Of a DNA stretch of 64,000 bases, positions 28,490-37,311 are shown one piece after another. Below the pieces are notes generated by a model that saw only the letters and a list, made by a program, of their open reading frames with translations, was not told the DNA's origin and made no database searches. Numbering within the stretch: the first letter of the stretch is position 1; each line of letters opens with the position of its first letter. A program made the position numbers and the translations under genes. The stretch comes from Alphaproteobacteria bacterium (GTDB lineage: Bacteria; Pseudomonadota; Alphaproteobacteria; Rhodobacterales; Rhodobacteraceae): contig JAJRPO010000021.1 of assembly GCA_024280735.1 (NCBI GenBank), positions 33,434-97,433 on the forward strand, written 5' to 3'.

Positions 28490-30415
28490 TTACTCTCCAA
28501 GGCCCATCTTGATGTATCCGGTTGGGCAAACATCTGCACAGATGTGGCAACCGATACATTTGTCGTAATCCGTATCCACGTAGCGTCCGACAGTTTGGTC
28601 TGATTTCTTGATCCGAAAAACCGCATCCTGCGGGCAATAGATCACACAGTTGTCACATTCAAAGCACATGCCACAAGACATGCAGCGCTCGCCTTCTTTT
28701 TGGGCTTGCTCCTCTGAATAGGCAATGATGCGTTCTTCAAAGTTACCCAAGACGTCGTCGCCCTCGATCAGAACCTGATCGCGCACTTCACGCGGCACAA
28801 AATCGAAATGCGCTTTGTACAATTCCTCATGGGAAATTATCTGCGTCGCAGAGCGATCTTCGTAGTTGTGAATGGCAAAGCTGGCGGTGTTGGTGCCAGT
28901 GCCTTGAATGTGGTCATAGGCATCCGGTGATTTACCGCGTTGTTGCAACTCAGCCAACAGATCAAAGTGTTGTACGTCAACCTTGGGTCGCTTCTCCATT
29001 TCTCCGTCATCCAGGAAATCGGTGATTGCGTCCGCTGCAATACGACCTTGGCCAATTGCAGTGGTCAACAAATGCGGGCGTAAAATATCGCCGCCGGCGA
29101 AATGGTTTTTACGGCCTTTGACAGAATAGGTTTCAGTCACATCCATCGCGCCGCGACCGTTGTTGAAATCTTCAAGTCCGGTGAAGTCGCCAAACTGGCC
29201 AATCGCGGAAATGATGATGTCGCATTCAATCTCGAACTCGGTGCCTTCAACCGGAACCGGACGCATACCGTCCATGGTACACTCAACCATCAACAGCGCC
29301 GTTGCGCGACCCTTGTCATCCAACTTTAGCCCCGTCGGCATTACACCGCCCTTGATGTCCACACCTTCGCGCAACGCATCTTCGCGCTCATGCTCGGCGG
29401 CGGTCATTTTTTCAATCGGGAACAGGGATGTCAGGGTTGCCGACATGCCGTCACGAACAACTGAACCCGCCACGTCATGGGCGGTAAAGCCCGTGTGATC
29501 CGGTTCTACACCGCTATCAGTGATATGGCCCAAACGACGGGCAATTGAGGCAACATCGATCGAGGTATCGCCCCCGCCAACAACCACAACCTTCTGGGCA
29601 GTACCCAGAACGTAGCCTTGGTTGAACGCGTCCAGAAATTCCACACCGTTGATGCAGTTTTCGGTCTCGTCCCAACCTTCAAGCGGCAATCCACGGCCTT
29701 TCTGCGCGCCCAGTGCCCAGAAAATCGCATCATATTCCGCGTCCAGCGTTTCCACCGACACATCAACACCAACCCGCGTGGACATGCGCAATTCAACGCC
29801 CATATCGGTAATCCGGCCGATCTCCATATCCAGCATATCGCGCGGTGTCCGATAGCCCGGAATACCATAGCGCATCATGCCGCCCAGCTCTGAATGGCTC
29901 TCGAACAAGGTGACCGCGTGGCCATCTTTACGCAGGAAAAATGCCGCGGCCAAACCAGCCGGCCCCCCCCCGATAACCGCGATCTTTTTGCCCGTATCAG
30001 TGCCAGCCTCTGGGTGGATAACTTTATTCTCATTGGCCCAATCGCCAACATATTGCTCTACCGCGTTGATGCCCACATAATCGTCGACTTCATTGCGGTT
30101 ACAACCGTCCTCGCAAGGGGCCGGACAAACGCGGCCCATGGTGGCGGGAAACGGATTGGCCTGTGACATGCGGTTAAACGCGTATTCTTGCCAAGCCTGT
30201 CCCTCAACGGGTGATTTATCCATGCCGCGTGCAATTGCCAACCAGCCACGGATTTCGTGACCAGAGGGGCAAGACCCCTGACAAGGCGGAGTTTTATTGA
30301 TGTAAGTCGGGCATTTATGCGATTTATCCTGAGAGAATATCTTCTCTTCAAGTTCAAAATCTGCCTCTGTCTCGCCTTCTTCATAGCGGCGGAATGTAGG
30401 GGAAATATTACTCAT
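28490..30415 (-). CDS. dsrL: DsrL, NAD(P)H:acceptor oxidoreductase
   Basis: 641 residues built like the glutamate synthase small subunit with extra ferredoxin domains. The N-terminal Cys groups are CPTYINKTPPCQGSC and CPAPCEDGC; the FAD motif is VIGGGPAGLAAAFFL near 146; the NAD(P) motif is VVVGGGDTSIDVASIARRLG near 276. C-terminal [4Fe-4S] ligands are CMSCGMCFECDNC and CIGCHICADVCP. DsrL is the electron acceptor of DsrAB in sulfur oxidation, passing electrons to NAD(P)+, and its presence marks the oxidative type. A strong AGGAGG site precedes the ATG, which overlaps the 63-residue upstream ORF by 8 bases. Confidence 0.95.
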   Translation of the reverse strand: MSNISPTFRRYEEGETEADFELEEKIFSQDKSHKCPTYINKTPPCQGSCPSGHEIRGWLAIARGMDKSPVEGQAWQEYAFNRMSQANPFPATMGRVCPAPCEDGCNRNEVDDYVGINAVEQYVGDWANENKVIHPEAGTDTGKKIAVIGGGPAGLAAAFFLRKDGHAVTLFESHSELGGMMRYGIPGYRTPRDMLDMEIGRITDMGVELRMSTRVGVDVSVETLDAEYDAIFWALGAQKGRGLPLEGWDETENCINGVEFLDAFNQGYVLGTAQKVVVVGGGDTSIDVASIARRLGHITDSGVEPDHTGFTAHDVAGSVVRDGMSATLTSLFPIEKMTAAEHEREDALREGVDIKGGVMPTGLKLDDKGRATALLMVECTMDGMRPVPVEGTEFEIECDIIISAIGQFGDFTGLEDFNNGRGAMDVTETYSVKGRKNHFAGGDILRPHLLTTAIGQGRIAADAITDFLDDGEMEKRPKVDVQHFDLLAELQQRGKSPDAYDHIQGTGTNTASFAIHNYEDRSATQIISHEELYKAHFDFVPREVRDQVLIEGDDVLGNFEERIIAYSEEQAQKEGERCMSCGMCFECDNCVIYCPQDAVFRIKKSDQTVGRYVDTDYDKCIGCHICADVCPTGYIKMGLGE

Positions 30416-30599
30416 AGTAGCCTCCTGTGCCTGTCATGGCAGATCTTTGTTGGCCCATGCCACAGCATGAGCAAAGTGTTTCTTCATTGCGCATTTTTTC
30501 GAGGAAGCATTGAATGCGCTGTGTCTGCATCATTTGCCCCATAACGGCAGGTATTGCGCCGTATTTGAAACGTCGATGTGACTTTGTTTGACCGTCCAT
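30408..30599 (-). CDS. small Cys-rich protein between dsrK and dsrL
   Basis: 63 residues, starting 27 bases after the dsrK stop with a good ribosome site (GGGAGG, 9 bases before ATG) and ending 8 bases inside dsrL, so translation would be coupled to dsrL. The N-terminal third is basic (KSHRRFKYG). Cysteines fall at 31, 43, 45 and 46, the last three as LCSCCGMGQQ. No signal peptide or membrane helix. In the classical operon dsrL follows dsrK directly; I know of no named protein at this place. The Cys cluster could bind metal or carry sulfur. The alternative is a 200-base leader between genes with a chance ORF. Confidence 0.6.
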   Translation of the reverse strand: MDGQTKSHRRFKYGAIPAVMGQMMQTQRIQCFLEKMRNEETLCSCCGMGQQRSAMTGTGGYYE

Positions 30600-30626
30600 G
30601 TAAGTACCCTCCCGTACCTTAACTTC

Positions 30627-32153
30627 TTAATCTTCGTCCACTGGATCCACTTGGCCATCCAGAATAATCGCATTTGAAACCAGTTGATGAACCGATAGGA
30701 TGCTGTCCATCTCATAACCGTATTTCGGCATCACCTTGGTGAACTGGCTTTTGCAGATCGCGCAAATCGCCGCCATATGGGTGACACCATGATCTTTCGT
30801 CACCTGTTGCAGCGCTGTCATACGTGGCTTGGCCCCTTTGATGCGCAAGTCCATCAAATCATCGGTCAACAAGCCGCCACCACCGCCGCAGCAGAATGTA
30901 TTTTCGCGGGTGGTATCGCGTTCCATCTCGTGGAAATTGTTGCACACCGCCTTGATGACCTGACGCGGCAGATCAAATTGACCGCCCTCTTTGCGGCCCA
31001 TGGATGACCCGCGCGCCACGTTACAACTGTCATGGAATGTCATCACAAATTCATCATTGCGCGACTTGTCGATTTTCAGCGTACCTTTGTCGATCTCGTC
31101 CATGGTGAACTCTAGGATATGCTGCGGGATCGGATAACTTTGATCCAGAAAATCAAACGGCCCCGCCAGCGTATTCAGAAAGCTGTAGCCAACGCGCCAG
31201 GCATGGCCACACTCGCCAAAGATAATCCGCTTAACGCCCAAATCCTTGGCCGCTTGACGGATGCGCCAAGACACTTCGCGCATGTTCTCGTAAGACCCGA
31301 TGAACATGCCAAAATTCGCCGCCTCAGAGGCGTAAGAACTGATTGTCCAGCTGACCCCCGCCGCGTGGAACACTTTGGCATAACCCAGCAGCCCGTCAAT
31401 TTGCGGCTCGGCGAAAAAGTCGGCGCTGGGTGTAATCAGCAGGATATCGGCACCCTGAACGTCCAAAGGCAACTTGACCTCAAGACCTGTTTCTTCTTCC
31501 AGATCCTCCTCCAAATCCTCAAGCGTTGCGCGCAACGCTTTCGGGTTCAGACCAAGGTTGTTGCCGGTGCGTTTCAGTTTGGCGATAATCTCGTTGCAAT
31601 ATTTTTGCCCAACCCCGACAGAGTCGAGGATTTCCCGCGCCGCCATAGAGATTTCAGCGGTATCAATACCATAGGGACAAGCAACCGAGCAGCGGCGGCA
31701 CTGGGAACATTGGTGGTAATAAGTATACCACTCGTCCAGAACCTCGCGGGTCAGATCACGCGCGCCAACCAACCAAGGGAAATATTTCCCCGCGTAGGTA
31801 TAGTAGCGACGGTACACCGAGCGCAGCAAATCTTGCCGTGCAACAGGCATGTTTTTCGGATCGCCCGTGCCAAGGAAGTAATGGCATTTATCCGTACAGG
31901 CGCCACATTTTACACAAGTATCCAGATACACCTGAAAAGCGCGATTTTTCTTGGCCAGCTCGCCGATTTTGGCGATGGCGACTTCCTGCCAGTTGTCCAG
32001 CAACTCGCCCGGGAAACCCAGCGGCTCGTTATGTTCAGGGGCGGCTTTATAGGTGTTGGTATCCACGCTCGCGCCACATTCCAGATCGGGCATTTTGAAC
32101 GGGTCACCAACAATTTTCGGCGCGTCACCAGTATTCATATCATGGGGTGCCAT
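30627..32153 (-). CDS. dsrK: DsrK, HdrD-like iron-sulfur subunit
   Basis: 508 residues. Two N-terminal ferredoxin groups, CVKCGACTDKCHYF near 74 and CSQCRRCSVACPYG near 135, are followed by the catalytic CCG-type region with CGHAWRVGYSF and FCCGGGGGLLTDD. This is the heterodisulfide-reductase-like [4Fe-4S] site that handles the DsrC disulfide or trisulfide at the membrane. DsrK docks on DsrM. The start has AAGGG upstream and lies 3 bases after the dsrM stop. Confidence 0.95.
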   Translation of the reverse strand: MAPHDMNTGDAPKIVGDPFKMPDLECGASVDTNTYKAAPEHNEPLGFPGELLDNWQEVAIAKIGELAKKNRAFQVYLDTCVKCGACTDKCHYFLGTGDPKNMPVARQDLLRSVYRRYYTYAGKYFPWLVGARDLTREVLDEWYTYYHQCSQCRRCSVACPYGIDTAEISMAAREILDSVGVGQKYCNEIIAKLKRTGNNLGLNPKALRATLEDLEEDLEEETGLEVKLPLDVQGADILLITPSADFFAEPQIDGLLGYAKVFHAAGVSWTISSYASEAANFGMFIGSYENMREVSWRIRQAAKDLGVKRIIFGECGHAWRVGYSFLNTLAGPFDFLDQSYPIPQHILEFTMDEIDKGTLKIDKSRNDEFVMTFHDSCNVARGSSMGRKEGGQFDLPRQVIKAVCNNFHEMERDTTRENTFCCGGGGGLLTDDLMDLRIKGAKPRMTALQQVTKDHGVTHMAAICAICKSQFTKVMPKYGYEMDSILSVHQLVSNAIILDGQVDPVDED

Positions 32154-32156
32154 CGG

Positions 32157-32912
32157 TTAGCCCTTCTCATCTTTGGGGATGCCCTCAGGCAACGGTGGCA
32201 ATTGACTGGCCCAAGCGGACAGGTGACGGAATTCGCGGGCGTTATCAACCTGTGTGCGGCTTGGCGCAAAGAACAGGCCGGGCGCGTGGATCAGTTTGGA
32301 GATCGGGAAAATAATCATCAAGAACGCCACCATACCAAGGTGCAGCAAAACACCGATGTTCATCGGCAACTCGTTAATCTGGAAACGCATCAGCCCAAGG
32401 AAGAACACTTTGATCGCCACAATATCGACGGGCATCACAAACTTCATGCCCATGCCGGTGACAGCTATTCCGATAATCAACAGCAACATCAGGTAATCAG
32501 ACGGGTCAGAAATATAACGGATACGGTTCACAAAAATCCGGCGGAACAACAGGCCGCCCAGACCCAGAACCATTGCAAAGCTGGCATAGACGCCAATCGG
32601 CTGGATCAATTCAACCCACCACCAAACCGGCTGGGTGAAATAGCGCAGGTGACGCAGCAGCACCAGCAACATGCCCCAATGGAACAACATGCCAAAAATC
32701 CAGATCCAACGGTTGGATTTGAACAAGCTTTGAAAAAACAGAACCTCGCGGCCCATGCGCATCCACACGCCGCGGCGGGTGCGCGGCGCAGGGGATACAG
32801 GTATCTTGAGCGGCGCCGGCGTGCGGGCGTATTTAAGAATTTTCATGCCTGTGCCAACGACCAACAGGATCGTTGCCACATAGAACAGCACTGCATAAAC
32901 AATAGACAACAC
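32157..32912 (-). CDS. dsrM: DsrM, NarI-like cytochrome b subunit
   Basis: 251 residues starting from GTG at 32912, with GAGAAG upstream. Five to six membrane helices: IVYAVLFYVATILLVVGTGM, WIFGMLFHWGMLLVLLRHLR, a middle pair, and VLLHLGMVAFLMIIFPISKL. His residues in LFHWGM, RHLRYF and LLHLGM are candidate heme b ligands. It anchors DsrK and exchanges electrons with quinone. About 38 residues shorter at the end than some family members but with all helices. Confidence 0.92.
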   Translation of the reverse strand: MLSIVYAVLFYVATILLVVGTGMKILKYARTPAPLKIPVSPAPRTRRGVWMRMGREVLFFQSLFKSNRWIWIFGMLFHWGMLLVLLRHLRYFTQPVWWWVELIQPIGVYASFAMVLGLGGLLFRRIFVNRIRYISDPSDYLMLLLIIGIAVTGMGMKFVMPVDIVAIKVFFLGLMRFQINELPMNIGVLLHLGMVAFLMIIFPISKLIHAPGLFFAPSRTQVDNAREFRHLSAWASQLPPLPEGIPKDEKG

Positions 32913-32969
32913 TTATCTTCTCCCACAGGTGGAACACACGAAGCCGTGTAAATTCAACGGGTTAGGTAT

Positions 32970-32989
32970 AAATTGCCGGCTGGCAATTT
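32970..32989. other. hairpin 2 in the dsrC-dsrM gap
   Basis: AAATTGCC, loop GGCT, GGCAATTT: an 8-bp perfect stem. Read in the direction of the dsr transcript it is preceded by A's but not followed by a U-run, so an RNA processing or stability element is more likely than a classical terminator. Confidence 0.6.
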
Positions 32990-33018
32990 TTCCTGACTCA
33001 ATACCGCTCTAGTCGTGT

Positions 33019-33047
33019 CCGATCCGCCAGACAGGCTGGCAGATCGG
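33019..33047. other. hairpin 1 directly after dsrC
   Basis: CCGATCCGCCAG, loop ACAGG, CTGGCAGATCGG; 11 Watson-Crick pairs and one mismatch or wobble position. It lies 14 bases after the dsrC stop and has no U-tract. It is suited to protecting the 3' end of an abundant dsrC message or to partial termination. Confidence 0.65.
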
Positions 33048-33060
33048 TGCAACTTTAAGC

Positions 33061-33393
33061 TTAGATACAGCCAGTTGGCTTAGGCAGACCTGCAATTTTA
33101 CAGGCTTGCTTGGCGGGGCCATAGGGGAACAACTCGTACATGTACTTGTTGTTGCCAACTTCTTTGCCCATGGATTTTTTGATCGATTTGATCAAAACCC
33201 GTACCGCTGGCGCGATTTGATATTCTTCGTAATATTCACGCAAGAAGTTAACAACTGCCCAATGTTCTTCGGTCATGTTGATTTCTTCAGCGGTGGCAAT
33301 AACGCCTGCCAAGTCGCTTGACCACTGTGTAAGATCAGTGATGTAGCCTTCTTCGTCAGCCGCGATCGTTGCGCCGTTTACTTCATAGTCCAT
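33061..33393 (-). CDS. dsrC: DsrC sulfur carrier
   Basis: 110 residues, the usual TusE/DsrC size. The flexible C-terminal arm carries both conserved cysteines: Cys98 in KQACKIAG and the penultimate Cys109 in PTGCI. DsrC receives sulfur from DsrEFH on the last Cys, is the protein-bound substrate of DsrAB, and is re-formed by DsrMK. Having both cysteines separates true DsrC from TusE and RspA variants. Strong ribosome site (GAGAGGA). A pair of hairpins follows it, which would let it be expressed above the rest of the operon. Confidence 0.97.
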   Translation of the reverse strand: MDYEVNGATIAADEEGYITDLTQWSSDLAGVIATAEEINMTEEHWAVVNFLREYYEEYQIAPAVRVLIKSIKKSMGKEVGNNKYMYELFPYGPAKQACKIAGLPKPTGCI

Positions 33394-33433
33394 GTTATAT
33401 TCCTCTCGGGGTTTTCTTCGTTCTTGGGTTTAA

Positions 33434-33742
33434 TCAGAGCCAGGCTTGCGTGCGGTCATGGCTGGCTGCCAGTTCCACAAAACCTGCATAGTCCACGGTT
33501 TTCACGCCATCCAATATGCGATCTGCCACAAGGCCGCGCGCATTTAGATCTGGTTGTAACGCGACCAGTGCCACACGGCTGGCCATTGCAGTCATGGCCT
33601 CGGCCAAGCCAGTGCCTTTGCCAGCGCCGTAAACACCGTCTTCGATCATCAACACTGTATCACCATCTTTGGCATGCGCCAGACAGCTCAGCAAGGACTG
33701 GTTAGCGAAGGGCGATTTGTTAACTGTATGTAAAGTTGCCAT
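33434..33742 (-). CDS. dsrH: DsrH (TusB-like) subunit
   Basis: 102 residues of the DsrH/TusB family: MATLHTVNKSPF start, LLSCLAHAKDGDTVLMIEDGVYG, then DVKARG-like strand (LNARGLVADRI). It is part of the hexameric DsrE2F2H2 complex that shuttles sulfane sulfur from TusA to DsrC. It follows dsrF after 10 bases and precedes dsrC. The cysteine near residue 20 in LLSCL is at the place usual in DsrH. Confidence 0.93.
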   Translation of the reverse strand: MATLHTVNKSPFANQSLLSCLAHAKDGDTVLMIEDGVYGAGKGTGLAEAMTAMASRVALVALQPDLNARGLVADRILDGVKTVDYAGFVELAASHDRTQAWL

Positions 33743-33752
33743 TAATCTACCC

Positions 33753-34163
33753 TCAAAAACTCAGAATTACGTCTTGATCGGCCATCACGTCAGCCATTTC
33801 CGCGCGGGACACGATGCGGATCGAGGGTTTTTCCTCATAATCATCATCTTCGTCTTCCCACACGATCTCTTGCAGATCATCCGCTGTCAGGCCGCGCTCC
33901 TCGAGAGATTCTTTCTCGACGTACAGCTTGGTGACCTCATAGTCACCCAGCGCACGAAATGTTGGCGAGAAGTTTTTCACGCCAATATCTGCGGTGTCTT
34001 GCGATTTGGTCAACTGGAATACACCGTCGTCAAGGAATGCCAAAGACACATCCTGATCAAAGGCGGCACCAATCAGCACCACTTCCAGACTTTCCAGCGC
34101 GTAAATCGTGCCATAAGGCGCTTTGCGATTCACGTAGAGGAATTTTTTTACATCATCTTCCAT
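33753..34163 (-). CDS. dsrF: DsrF (TusC-like) subunit
   Basis: 136 residues from the ATG at 34163, which has AGGAGG seven bases upstream. It starts FLYVNRKAPYGTIYALESLE, the standard TusC/DsrF opening, and contains EVVLIGAAFDQDVSLAFLDDGV. A very acidic stretch (WEDEDDDYEEK) lies near residue 105. No cysteine, as is normal for this structural subunit. It overlaps nothing and lies 10 bases after the dsrE stop. Confidence 0.93.
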   Translation of the reverse strand: MEDDVKKFLYVNRKAPYGTIYALESLEVVLIGAAFDQDVSLAFLDDGVFQLTKSQDTADIGVKNFSPTFRALGDYEVTKLYVEKESLEERGLTADDLQEIVWEDEDDDYEEKPSIRIVSRAEMADVMADQDVILSF

Positions 34164-34173
34164 GCTTTTCCTC

Positions 34174-34566
34174 CTAGTCCCCAAAGGTCATCAGACGGTC
34201 AGTCTCGATGCCCATTTCAATCAATTGCCCAAGACCGGAAATCCGGAACCCTTCAGCGATATTATGGGCGGTTTTGCCCTGCCGCTTGGCCTCGTTCTCA
34301 TCCAGCATCCCGCGGCGTTGCGCCGCTGCAATACAGACCACCAGATCAACACCGTGATCTTTGGCCAGCGCACTCCATTGTTGCTGAATATTCCGCTCAT
34401 CCTGAGGAGGAACAGACAGGCTTGTCGCGACGTTCACACCATCGTGGTAAAAGAACACACGCGGTACTTCATGCCCTGCTTCAAGCGCAGCTTTGACAAA
34501 ATGATATGCCGAGTCCGTCGCCTGATGCGTATAAGGGCCTTCGCTTATTAAGATTCCGAATTTCAC
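34174..34566 (-). CDS. dsrE: DsrE (TusD-like) sulfurtransferase subunit
   Basis: 130 residues when translated from the GTG at 34566 (AGGAGCGG upstream); the longer frame runs into dsrB. It begins KFGILISEGPYTHQ. The catalytic Cys is residue 78 in VVCIAAAQRRGM, the same number as the active Cys of Allochromatium DsrE, which supports the start. It is the sulfur-accepting subunit of DsrEFH and a marker for the oxidative pathway. Confidence 0.94.
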   Translation of the reverse strand: MKFGILISEGPYTHQATDSAYHFVKAALEAGHEVPRVFFYHDGVNVATSLSVPPQDERNIQQQWSALAKDHGVDLVVCIAAAQRRGMLDENEAKRQGKTAHNIAEGFRISGLGQLIEMGIETDRLMTFGD

Positions 34567-34577
34567 GTTTACCGCTC

Positions 34578-35660
34578 CTAGAAGTGGATGTGTGCGGACA
34601 TGTTCATTGACTTGCGAGCGCCAGTCCATGTGTCCAGGTGATGTTTGGTGAATGCCAGTTCGGTCATGTCAAAGAAACGATTCCAACCGATACGGTCGAT
34701 CCACTCGCCCATCCGTTCCCAATGTTTCGCATCTGCTTTATAGGCATCCACGATCCGTTTAACCACGGCGTTAACCTCTGGCCAATGGGGTGCGTTATTC
34801 GGCAAGTTGGCCACGGCCAGCTTGTGGAATGTCGGCTTGGTACGGGCGTTAGAGTGTTTGCCGCCAACCCAGATCGCAATCTTGGTTGAATCATCACCAT
34901 TGATCTGCATCGGTGGGCAAGGTGGGTAACACGCGCCACAACAGATACATTTCTTTTCGTCAACTTCCAGTGTCGGCTTGCCGTTCACCATGGCTGGGCG
35001 GATCGCCGCAACAGGGCAACGAGCCACAACAGCGGGGCGTTCACAAACATTGGCAACCAGATCGTGGTTGATTTTTGGCGGTTTGGTGTATTGCACGTTA
35101 ATCGCAATATCGCCTTGGCCACCACAGTTGATCTGACAGCAAGATGTGGTGATCCGCAGACGGTTTGGCATTTGCTCGTCGACGAACTCGTGGTGCAACA
35201 TGTCCATCAGGCCTTTGACTACACCAGAAGCATCCGTGCCCGGAATATCGCAGTGCAACCAACCTTGGGTGTGGGAAATCATCGACACAGATGCGCCGGT
35301 GCCCCCCACTGGAAACCCATGCTCGCCGAGTTCCGCAATCAGCGGCTCAACTTTGGCCTCGTCCGACACCATAAACTCGATGTTGGAGCGGGTGGTAAAC
35401 CGGATGTGGCCGTCAGCATAGTCGTCGCCAATGTCACATAATGTACGAATGGTATAAACATCCATCTGGCGCTGCGTACCGGCGCGCACGGTCCAAACTT
35501 CGTCGCCGGATTTGGCAACGTGGTGCAAAACACCGGGGCGCGGGCGGTCATGCCAGTCCCATGCACCGTGGTTTTTCACCAGTGTCGGGTGCATGTATTG
35601 GATATGATCCGGTACACCAACCTCATCAGCGGTTCTTGGTACTACTCTCTCTGTGCTCAT
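34578..35660 (-). CDS. dsrB: DsrB, dissimilatory sulfite reductase beta subunit (reverse type)
   Basis: 360 residues. The siroheme/[4Fe-4S]-type Cys group appears as SCCQINCGGQGD near 173, with a further Cys in HCDIPG, and a ferredoxin domain follows (CICCGACYPPCPP near 238). It pairs with DsrA in the alpha2beta2 enzyme. In this gene context it runs oxidatively, turning DsrC-bound sulfur into sulfite. Start supported by GGGAGAAAG. Length is typical. Confidence 0.96.
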   Translation of the reverse strand: MSTERVVPRTADEVGVPDHIQYMHPTLVKNHGAWDWHDRPRPGVLHHVAKSGDEVWTVRAGTQRQMDVYTIRTLCDIGDDYADGHIRFTTRSNIEFMVSDEAKVEPLIAELGEHGFPVGGTGASVSMISHTQGWLHCDIPGTDASGVVKGLMDMLHHEFVDEQMPNRLRITTSCCQINCGGQGDIAINVQYTKPPKINHDLVANVCERPAVVARCPVAAIRPAMVNGKPTLEVDEKKCICCGACYPPCPPMQINGDDSTKIAIWVGGKHSNARTKPTFHKLAVANLPNNAPHWPEVNAVVKRIVDAYKADAKHWERMGEWIDRIGWNRFFDMTELAFTKHHLDTWTGARKSMNMSAHIHF

Positions 35661-35725
35661 AACTTTCTCCCTACCCTGCGCAGATCACTGCGACAGGGCT
35701 GAATTTCATCCAAAATTACGTCTGC

Positions 35726-37027
35726 TTACTCGCCGGCGACAGTCATGCCAGCTTCAGTAGCTTTACGTTCGAACCACTTGGCGGCTTCCTCGTCAAAGTC
35801 ATCCGTGCGCACATAGCTCGACGTGCGCGGGTGGTTGACCATGTTAGGATCGGCTTCAACACCAACAGCCTCAAGGAAGGAAGGCAGACCGATACGATCG
35901 ATGGTTTCACCCACACGCTCATGCTCCAGAGCATTGTCAGCAAAGAATTCAACACATTCCTCGGCGAATTCTTCCAGTGCCTCGTAATCTTCGTCGGTGT
36001 CCAGTTTGATGAACGGTTTGATCATGATACCCATCATGTCGCCCACTTTCAGGGAACGCTTACCGCCAATCAGGATAGATGCGCCGCGATCGTCACCCGG
36101 TGACAGGGCTTTGGTCATCACGTTGATACAATGCATGCAACGCACACAGCTTTTGTTGTCGACATCCAGTGTATCATCGTCGTTCAAAGACAACGCGCGG
36201 GTTGGACACATGGAAATGACCGTATCGATCATGTACTTGCGGCCAACTTTGGCAACGTGCTTTTTCACTTCTTCTTGGTTGACCTTCATGTCGTCACGCC
36301 AAGTACCGATGACCGCAAAGTCAGCCCGGTGGATCGCGTTCACACAGTCATTACCACAACCGGAGAATTTGAACTTGAATTTGTAAGGCAATGACGGACG
36401 GTGCATTTCGTCCAGCAGGTTGTTGATGATGCCACGGTGTGCGCGGGCCTCATCGAAACAGGATTGCTCACAACGGGCGGCACCAACGCAGCTCATGGCT
36501 GTGCGCAATGCGGGGCCAGCACCCCCAAGATCGAAACCGATCTTGTTCAGCGCATCAAAGGCACCTTGGGTTTTTTCGGTGGAAACACCCTGAAACATAA
36601 TGTCGCCGGATTGACCGTGAAACGCGATCAGACCAGAACCATGTTCCTCCCAAAGGTCGCACATCTTGCGCAGAATTGTGGTGGTATAGTGAAAGCCCGG
36701 AGGCGGCATCACGCGCAGAGTGTGAAACTCTTTAGATGCGGGGAATTTGTCGGCCACTTCGGAATAACGTGGGATGATCCCGCCGCCATAACCATAGACG
36801 GATACAACGCCGCCCTTCCAGTAACCTTTGCGATTTTCATAGGAGTGATTCAACTGACCCATTAGATCATTCATCATAGGCGCATATTTTTCGCCTTTGG
36901 AATCACGCAGGCGTTTCAGCCCTGTCACAAAACTCGGCCATGGGCCGTCTTCCAATTGGTCCAACATCGGTGTTGGGTGGATTTCTACCTCTTCGACCTT
37001 ACCGTCGTGTGGTTCGCCATCTTTCAT
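35726..37027 (-). CDS. dsrA: DsrA, dissimilatory sulfite reductase alpha subunit (reverse type)
   Basis: 433 residues. The catalytic coupled siroheme-[4Fe-4S] ligands are Cys180, Cys186, Cys224 and Cys228 (CVGAARC and CGNDC). A ferredoxin insert follows with CVRCMHCINVM near 288. With DsrB it oxidises protein-bound sulfane sulfur to sulfite in the cytoplasm. First gene of the operon; it is divergent from the TauD-like gene across 284 bases that hold two tandem palindromes. No dsrD, the marker of the reductive pathway, is seen anywhere in the window. Confidence 0.97.
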   Translation of the reverse strand: MKDGEPHDGKVEEVEIHPTPMLDQLEDGPWPSFVTGLKRLRDSKGEKYAPMMNDLMGQLNHSYENRKGYWKGGVVSVYGYGGGIIPRYSEVADKFPASKEFHTLRVMPPPGFHYTTTILRKMCDLWEEHGSGLIAFHGQSGDIMFQGVSTEKTQGAFDALNKIGFDLGGAGPALRTAMSCVGAARCEQSCFDEARAHRGIINNLLDEMHRPSLPYKFKFKFSGCGNDCVNAIHRADFAVIGTWRDDMKVNQEEVKKHVAKVGRKYMIDTVISMCPTRALSLNDDDTLDVDNKSCVRCMHCINVMTKALSPGDDRGASILIGGKRSLKVGDMMGIMIKPFIKLDTDEDYEALEEFAEECVEFFADNALEHERVGETIDRIGLPSFLEAVGVEADPNMVNHPRTSSYVRTDDFDEEAAKWFERKATEAGMTVAGE

Positions 37028-37166
37028 AACAAGTCTCCCTTCTCATTGCTTCACGTCAGAGCATACGCCCTAAATGATTAAAAAGCACCAAAAGCCTTTA
37101 ACGGGTACCTTGTCGTGTGATCATGAATCGGTTTGACAGAAACACTGGTGCCTTGTTCATTTGATT

Positions 37167-37190
37167 TTATATTACCTTTTTTGAATGTAA
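37167..37190. promoter_or_regulatory. palindrome site A (ArsR/SqrR-like operator candidate)
   Basis: TTATATTA, eight bases, GAATGTAA. It differs at two of sixteen arm positions from the perfect palindrome before mrp. Site B starts 31 bases on, close to three helical turns. Confidence 0.6.
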
Positions 37191-37197
37191 AGGTTTT

Positions 37198-37221
37198 TTA
37201 TATATCATTTATTGAATATAA
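37198..37221. promoter_or_regulatory. palindrome site B (ArsR/SqrR-like operator candidate)
   Basis: TTATATAT, eight bases, GAATATAA. The right arm is identical to the mrp site; the left arm matches at six of eight positions. Confidence 0.6.
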
Positions 37222-37311
37222 TGGTATGCAATAGCCCAAAGCCGCGTTTTTCACTGTTTCCTATGGGAAACAGATTAACGTGCGAAGTTTAAACGTAAGG
37301 AAAGCCCAGTC

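Larger units (their letters stand above)
37028..37311. promoter_or_regulatory. divergent dsrA / TauD-like promoter region
   Basis: 284 bases, much more AT-rich than the genes around it in the middle part (about 37150-37235). It must hold promoters for both operons. Two palindromes (37167-37190 and 37198-37221) lie centrally, about 140-190 bases before dsrA and 90-145 before the TauD-like gene. No small gene is visible. Confidence 0.75.

Noticed and set aside
31119..32951. 610-codon plus-strand open frame
   Set aside because: It runs antisense to dsrK and dsrM, whose motifs and spacing are secure. The translation is His/Gln/Arg-rich with no domain, as expected for the complement of a GC-rich gene.
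22832..37027. Reductive (sulfate-reducing) Dsr system
   Set aside because: dsrEFH, dsrL, dsrE2 and tusA are present and no dsrD is seen; the alphaproteobacterial context also argues for oxidation.
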